This document shows positions 5,018 to 8,346 of a stretch of 8,346 bases of DNA, one piece after another (positions within the stretch are counted from its first letter, which is position 1; each line of letters opens with the position of its first letter). The stretch comes from Thermoleophilia bacterium (GTDB taxonomy: Bacteria; Actinomycetota; Thermoleophilia; Miltoncostaeales; Miltoncostaeaceae), in assembly GCA_016463385.1 (NCBI GenBank), contig JAEMRL010000089.1, forward strand, positions 1 to 8,346. Reading direction: 5' to 3'. Made by a program: the position numbers and the translations under genes. The notes under the pieces are model-generated. The model worked only from the letters and a program-made list of their open reading frames with translations, ran no database searches and was not told where the DNA came from.

Positions 5018-6025
5018 ATGCTCCCCCGTCGTCGCATCGGCCGCCACGGCCCCGTCGTCTCCGCGCTCGGGCTCGGCACGATGGGCATGTCCGAGGGCTA
5101 CTACGGCCCCAGCGACGACGCGTCGAGCGTGGCCACGATCCGTCACGCGGTCGACCTGGGCGTCAGCCTGATCGACACCGCCGACGTCTACGGCACCGCC
5201 GGGCACAACGAGATGCTGGTGGGGCGCGCCCTCGAGGGCCTGCGCGACCGGGTCACCCTGGCCACCAAGACCGGCCTGGTGCAGACCCCCGAGGGCCTGG
5301 CGGTCGATGCCCGGCCCGAGCGGATCCGCCGCGCCATCGAGGAGTCGCTGCGGCGGCTGAGGGCGGACCGTATCGACCTCTACTACCTCCACCGGGTGGA
5401 CCCCCGGGTGCCGGTCGAGGAGTCGGTCGGCGCGATGGCCGGGCTGGTCGCCGAGGGCCTCGTGGGCCACATCGGCCTGTCGGAGGTCGGGCCGGCGACG
5501 CTCCGCCGCGCCCACGCGGTGCACCCGATCGCCGCCGTCCAGTCGGAGTACTCGCTCTGGAACCGCGATCCCGAGGCCCTGCTGCTGCCGGTGATGCGCG
5601 AGCTCGGGGTCGCCCTGGTCGCGTTCAGCCCGCTCGGCCGGGGGTTCCTCGCCGGCGCCCTCGCCGGGGGCGGGGCTCTCGACGAGGACGACATGCGCCG
5701 GCGGCTGCCGCGCTTCCAGGGCGACAACCTCGCGCGCAACCGGCCGATCGCCGAGCGGGTCGCCGAGGTCGCGACCCGCCACGGCGCGACGGCCGCCCAG
5801 GTGGCGCTGGCGTGGCTGCTCGGGCGCGGGGACGACGTGGTCCCGATCCCGGGGACCCGCCGCCGGGAGAACCTGGCGTCGAACGTCGCCGCCGCCGCGC
5901 TCCGTCTCGACCCCGAGGACCTCGCGCGCCTCGACGATCCCGGCCTCGCGCCGTCCGGCGACCGCTACCCCCCGGAGCTGATGGACCTCCTCGACCCCGA
6001 GGTGCGCGCGCCCCGGGGGTCCTAG
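5018..6025 (+). CDS. Aldo/keto reductase (335 aa)
   Basis: A cytoplasmic NADPH-dependent oxidoreductase of the AKR superfamily, reducing aldehydes or ketones on a TIM-barrel fold. The N-terminal signature GLGTMGMSEGYYGP is typical of the AKR13-like bacterial and fungal group. The catalytic tetrad is complete: Asp53 and Tyr58 in LIDTADVYG, Lys84 in LATKTG and His125 in YYLHRVDP. The barrel continues with IGLSEVGP, AVQSEYSLWNRDPE and ALVAFSPLGRGFL, and the cofactor-binding IPGTRRRENLASN is near residues 275-290. Length is normal for the family. The ATG at 5018 is chosen because it precedes the conserved RRIGRHG start directly and lies 6 nt after a TAGCCT element. Its TAG stop is also the first half of the predicted polX -10. 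The natural substrate cannot be read from the sequence; detoxification of reactive carbonyls is a common inference. Confidence 0.93.
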   Translation: MLPRRRIGRHGPVVSALGLGTMGMSEGYYGPSDDASSVATIRHAVDLGVSLIDTADVYGTAGHNEMLVGRALEGLRDRVTLATKTGLVQTPEGLAVDARPERIRRAIEESLRRLRADRIDLYYLHRVDPRVPVEESVGAMAGLVAEGLVGHIGLSEVGPATLRRAHAVHPIAAVQSEYSLWNRDPEALLLPVMRELGVALVAFSPLGRGFLAGALAGGGALDEDDMRRRLPRFQGDNLARNRPIAERVAEVATRHGATAAQVALAWLLGRGDDVVPIPGTRRRENLASNVAAAALRLDPEDLARLDDPGLAPSGDRYPPELMDLLDPEVRAPRGS

Positions 6026-6028
6026 ACT
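6023..6028 (+). promoter_or_regulatory. Putative leaderless -10 element (TAGACT) for polX, formed by the reductase stop codon
   Basis: TAGACT starts with the TAG stop of the aldo/keto reductase and is followed by seven bases (CACCTGC) and the GTG start at 6036. The spacing is what a leaderless transcript requires, and no Shine-Dalgarno is present to suggest otherwise. No obvious -35 was found inside the reductase 3' end. Confidence 0.5.
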
Positions 6029-6035
6029 CACCTGC

Positions 6036-7796
6036 GTGGCCGGGGAGCTGCCCACCAACGCGGAGATCGCCGACCGGTTCGCGCTGCTCGGCGACCTGCT
6101 GGAGATCGAGGGCGCCGTGCGCCATCGGGTCCTCGCCTACCGCCGCGCCGCGGCGCGGGTGCGCTCGACCCCGGCCTCGGTGGCCGCGATGGCCGTGGCC
6201 GGCCGCGCCACCGACCTGCCGGACATCGGCGCCACGCTCCAGTCGAAGATCGCCGAGCTGACCGAGACCGGCACGATCGCCGCCCTCGACGCGATCCGCG
6301 AACGCGTGCCCGAGGGGCTCGCGGCGATCGCGGGGCTCGAGGGGATCGGGCCGAAGCGCGCCGTCGCCCTCTGGCGCGACCTCGGGGTCACCGACGTCGA
6401 GCAACTCGCCCAGGCCGTCGCCGACGGGCGCCTCGGTGAGGTCTCCGGCTTCGGGCCGGCCACCCGCGACCGGCTCGTCGAGCAGCTCGCCCAGCGCGCG
6501 GCCCGCGGCGCCGACCACGCCGAGCGGATCCCCCTCGGGCGCGCCCTGCCCCTCGCCGAGGAGATCGCGGCCGACCTCCGGGCGGCCGTGCCGGGCGCCC
6601 GGGTGGAGGTGGCCGGCAGCCTGCGACGCGGCCGCGAGTCGGTGCACGACATCGACATCGTCGCCGCCACCGACCGGCCCGCCGCCCTGCAGGATGCGCT
6701 CGCGGCGAACACGGCCGTGGAGCGGGTGCTCTCGCGGGGCGACGCCGCGATGGCGGTCGCGACCCACGTCGGCGTGCGGATCGAGCTGGCGATCGGCCCG
6801 CCCGGGTCGTTCGGCAACCTCCTCCAGCACGCCACCGGCTCGGCCGCCCACAACGTCCGCCTGCGCGAGCTCGCGGTGCGCCGCGGCCTGTCGGTGTCCC
6901 AGCACGGGATCGCGGGGCCGGAGGGGACCGCGGCCATGGCCGACGAGGACGGCGTCTACGCGGCTCTCGGGCTGGCCCCGATCCCGCCCGAGCTGCGCGA
7001 GGACGCCGGGGAGATCGAGGCCGCCCAGAGCGGTCCGCTGGAACCGCTGGTCGCCCTCCCCGACATCCGGGGAGAGCTGCACTCCCACACGACCTGGAGC
7101 GACGGCACCCTCGGCGTGACCGCGATGGTGGAGGCCGCCCGGGCCCTCGGCTACGGCTACCTCGCCATCAGCGACCACTCGCGCAGCCTCGCGATGGCCG
7201 GCGGCCTCGACGCCGACCGGGTGCGGCGGCAGTGGGAGGAGATCGACGAGGAGAACGCGCGCCGCAGCGACATCACGGTGCTGAAGGCCACCGAGGTCGA
7301 CATCCTCGCCGACGGGCGGATCGACTTCGACGACGAGCTGCTGGCCGGCTTCGACTGGGTCACCGCCAGCATCCACTCCGCCCTCACCCAGGACGCCGAG
7401 CGGATCACGCGCCGGGTCCTCGCCGCGGTCGAGAGCCCCTTCGTGGACACGATCGGCCACCCCACCGGGCGGATGCTCGGCCGCCGCGACGCCGCACCGG
7501 TCGACATCGGGCGCCTCGCGGAGGCCGCCGCCCGCACGGGCACGCTCCTCGAGATCAACGGGCAGCCGCGACGCCTCGACCTCGACTCGCAGATGGCCCG
7601 GCGCGCCCTCGCCGCCGGCGCGCGGCTGACCATCGGCGCCGACGCGCACTCGGCCGAGGCCCTCGGCTACATCCGCTTCGGCGTCCTCGTCGCGCGACGG
7701 GCGGGGGCCCGCCCGGACCAGGTGGCGAACACGGCCGAGTGGCCGGCGCTGGCGGCGGCCCGCGCCGGGCGGCTGCGCGCCGCGGGCCTCTACTGA
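6036..7796 (+). CDS. polX: Family-X DNA polymerase with PHP nuclease domain (PolX)
   Basis: A 586-aa bacterial PolX, a gap-filling repair polymerase with a metal-dependent PHP 3'-5' exonuclease. Domains in order: N-terminal 8-kDa lyase-like domain (about 1-90) with a helix-hairpin-helix LPDIGATLQSKI (61-72); further HhH elements LEGIGPKRA (101-109) and EVSGFGPATRD (135-145); palm with GSLRRG (194-199) and DIDIV carrying Asp205 and Asp207; thumb with NLLQHATGSAAHNVRLRE; PHP domain from about 345. PHP metal ligands are all visible: His349, His351, Asp380, His381, Glu420, His447, His475, Asp536 and His538. The odd point is the third catalytic carboxylate of the polymerase site: where the family has Asp in a V-D-L/V-R pattern, this protein has Glu250 (GVRIELAIGPP). 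The GTG start at 6036 fits both the conserved N-terminus and the TAGACT element. Its end overlaps the convergent otsB end by 7 bp. Confidence 0.94.
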   Translation: MAGELPTNAEIADRFALLGDLLEIEGAVRHRVLAYRRAAARVRSTPASVAAMAVAGRATDLPDIGATLQSKIAELTETGTIAALDAIRERVPEGLAAIAGLEGIGPKRAVALWRDLGVTDVEQLAQAVADGRLGEVSGFGPATRDRLVEQLAQRAARGADHAERIPLGRALPLAEEIAADLRAAVPGARVEVAGSLRRGRESVHDIDIVAATDRPAALQDALAANTAVERVLSRGDAAMAVATHVGVRIELAIGPPGSFGNLLQHATGSAAHNVRLRELAVRRGLSVSQHGIAGPEGTAAMADEDGVYAALGLAPIPPELREDAGEIEAAQSGPLEPLVALPDIRGELHSHTTWSDGTLGVTAMVEAARALGYGYLAISDHSRSLAMAGGLDADRVRRQWEEIDEENARRSDITVLKATEVDILADGRIDFDDELLAGFDWVTASIHSALTQDAERITRRVLAAVESPFVDTIGHPTGRMLGRRDAAPVDIGRLAEAAARTGTLLEINGQPRRLDLDSQMARRALAAGARLTIGADAHSAEALGYIRFGVLVARRAGARPDQVANTAEWPALAAARAGRLRAAGLY

Positions 7797-8346
7797 GCCA
7801 GGAAGCGCAGGACCTGGAGGGCCCCCGGAGGGCCCGGCACCTCGACGTCGGCGGCCTCGCGCACCGCCGCGGGCACCTCGCCGGCCGCGACGGCCACGGC
7901 GACGGACGTCTCGAGCAGCCCCTCGGTCGACATCGCGCGCAGCGCCTTCCAGGCGTCGGCGTCGGTGCGGTCGTCGCCGATGTAGAGGGCCACCCGGGCG
8001 CCCGTGTCGCGCAGCAGCGCGCGCACCGCGGTGCCCTTGTCCACCGACACCGGCGGCCGCACCTCCAGCACCTCGCGCCCGGGGGTGGGGACCAGGCCGC
8101 GGTCGAGGGCCTCCGAGGCGATCTGCGCGAGCAGCAGACGCGCGGCCTCCGGGTCGCGCGCCCCGCGGGCGTGGACGCTCAGGGTCGCGCCCTTGGGCTC
8201 CATCCGCAGGTCGCCGGGCTCGAGCCGCGCGGGCGGCCAGGCGGCCACGAAGGCGGCGATCGCGCTCAGATGCTCCTCGACGCCCGCCGCGAGGCCCATC
8301 TCCTCGCCCACGCGCTGGATCTCCATGCCGTGGTTGCCCGCGTAGG
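7790..8346 (-). CDS. otsB: Trehalose-6-phosphate phosphatase, C-terminal part (5' end outside window)
   Basis: OtsB dephosphorylates trehalose-6-phosphate to trehalose, the second step of the OtsA/OtsB route to this osmo- and desiccation protectant. About 185 codons are present. Reading in from the right edge, the frame encodes YAGNHGMEIQ, the conserved OtsB substrate-cap entry motif, so the ATG at 8326 is internal (the M of that motif) and the real start lies beyond base 8346. Later motifs are the HAD lysine in VDKGTAVRALL and the HAD acidic motif IGDDRTDADAW. The N-terminal nucleophile motif DxDGT is outside the window, so intactness cannot be judged. The gene converges on polX; the TAG stop lies within the last codons of polX, with no room for a separate terminator. 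Whether it is free-standing or fused to OtsA (as in some lineages) is not visible. Confidence 0.9.
   Translation of the reverse strand, partial: YAGNHGMEIQRVGEEMGLAAGVEEHLSAIAAFVAAWPPARLEPGDLRMEPKGATLSVHARGARDPEAARLLLAQIASEALDRGLVPTPGREVLEVRPPVSVDKGTAVRALLRDTGARVALYIGDDRTDADAWKALRAMSTEGLLETSVAVAVAAGEVPAAVREAADVEVPGPPGALQVLRFLAQ

Noticed and set aside
5625..7649. Very long minus-strand open frame (674 codons) opposite polX and the reductase
   Set aside because: Arg/Gly/Asp/His-rich, low-complexity composition typical of antisense frames in GC-rich genes; the plus strand encodes PolX and an aldo/keto reductase with complete motifs.
8324..8326. ATG at 8326 as the true start of otsB
   Set aside because: The codons before it read Y-A-G-N-H-G, the conserved OtsB motif, so the gene continues beyond the right edge.

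Overview
The window is very GC-rich (roughly three quarters G+C by eye), with GTG starts, tightly packed genes and several TAGxxT hexamers placed 6-7 nt before start codons. This fits a high-GC Actinomycetota genome. The gene content would suit a deep-branching class such as Thermoleophilia, but that is a guess from style rather than from a marker gene. I see no RNA gene, insertion sequence, CRISPR array or prophage gene. It looks like ordinary chromosome.

Layout. (a) 1-2357, plus strand: the 3' end of isoleucyl-tRNA synthetase (ileS), an exported GerMN / peptidoglycan-binding / L,D-transpeptidase protein, and an exported family-3 solute-binding protein. Each junction is a 4-bp GTGA stop/start overlap, so the three are probably one translationally coupled unit. 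(b) 2359-4586, minus strand: a membrane-anchored L,D-transpeptidase with Ig-like repeats, a cytoplasmic thioredoxin that overlaps it by ATGA, and an 87-aa protein of unknown function. This unit converges on (a) with a 1-bp gap. (c) 4587-4756: a comparatively AT-rich divergent regulatory region with a minus-strand promoter, a hairpin and repeated TTCACCG words. (d) 4757-7796, plus strand: a 71-aa orphan protein, an aldo/keto reductase and a family-X DNA polymerase with a PHP nuclease domain. The last two each appear to have their own leaderless promoter. (e) 7790-8346, minus strand: the 3' part of trehalose-6-phosphate phosphatase (otsB), overlapping polX tail-to-tail by 7 bp.

How it fits together. 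Two differently built L,D-transpeptidases lie within about 4 kb in two converging operons, so the left half is largely about cell-wall cross-linking; ileS and the solute-binding protein are passengers or amino-acid-linked partners. The right half looks like maintenance and stress functions (DNA repair, carbonyl reduction, trehalose synthesis) in separate small transcription units. I did not find a clear new multi-gene system. The observations most worth a second look are stop codons that double as the -10 element of the next gene, a Glu in place of the third catalytic Asp of PolX, and the ileS-coupled GerMN-L,D-transpeptidase fusion.
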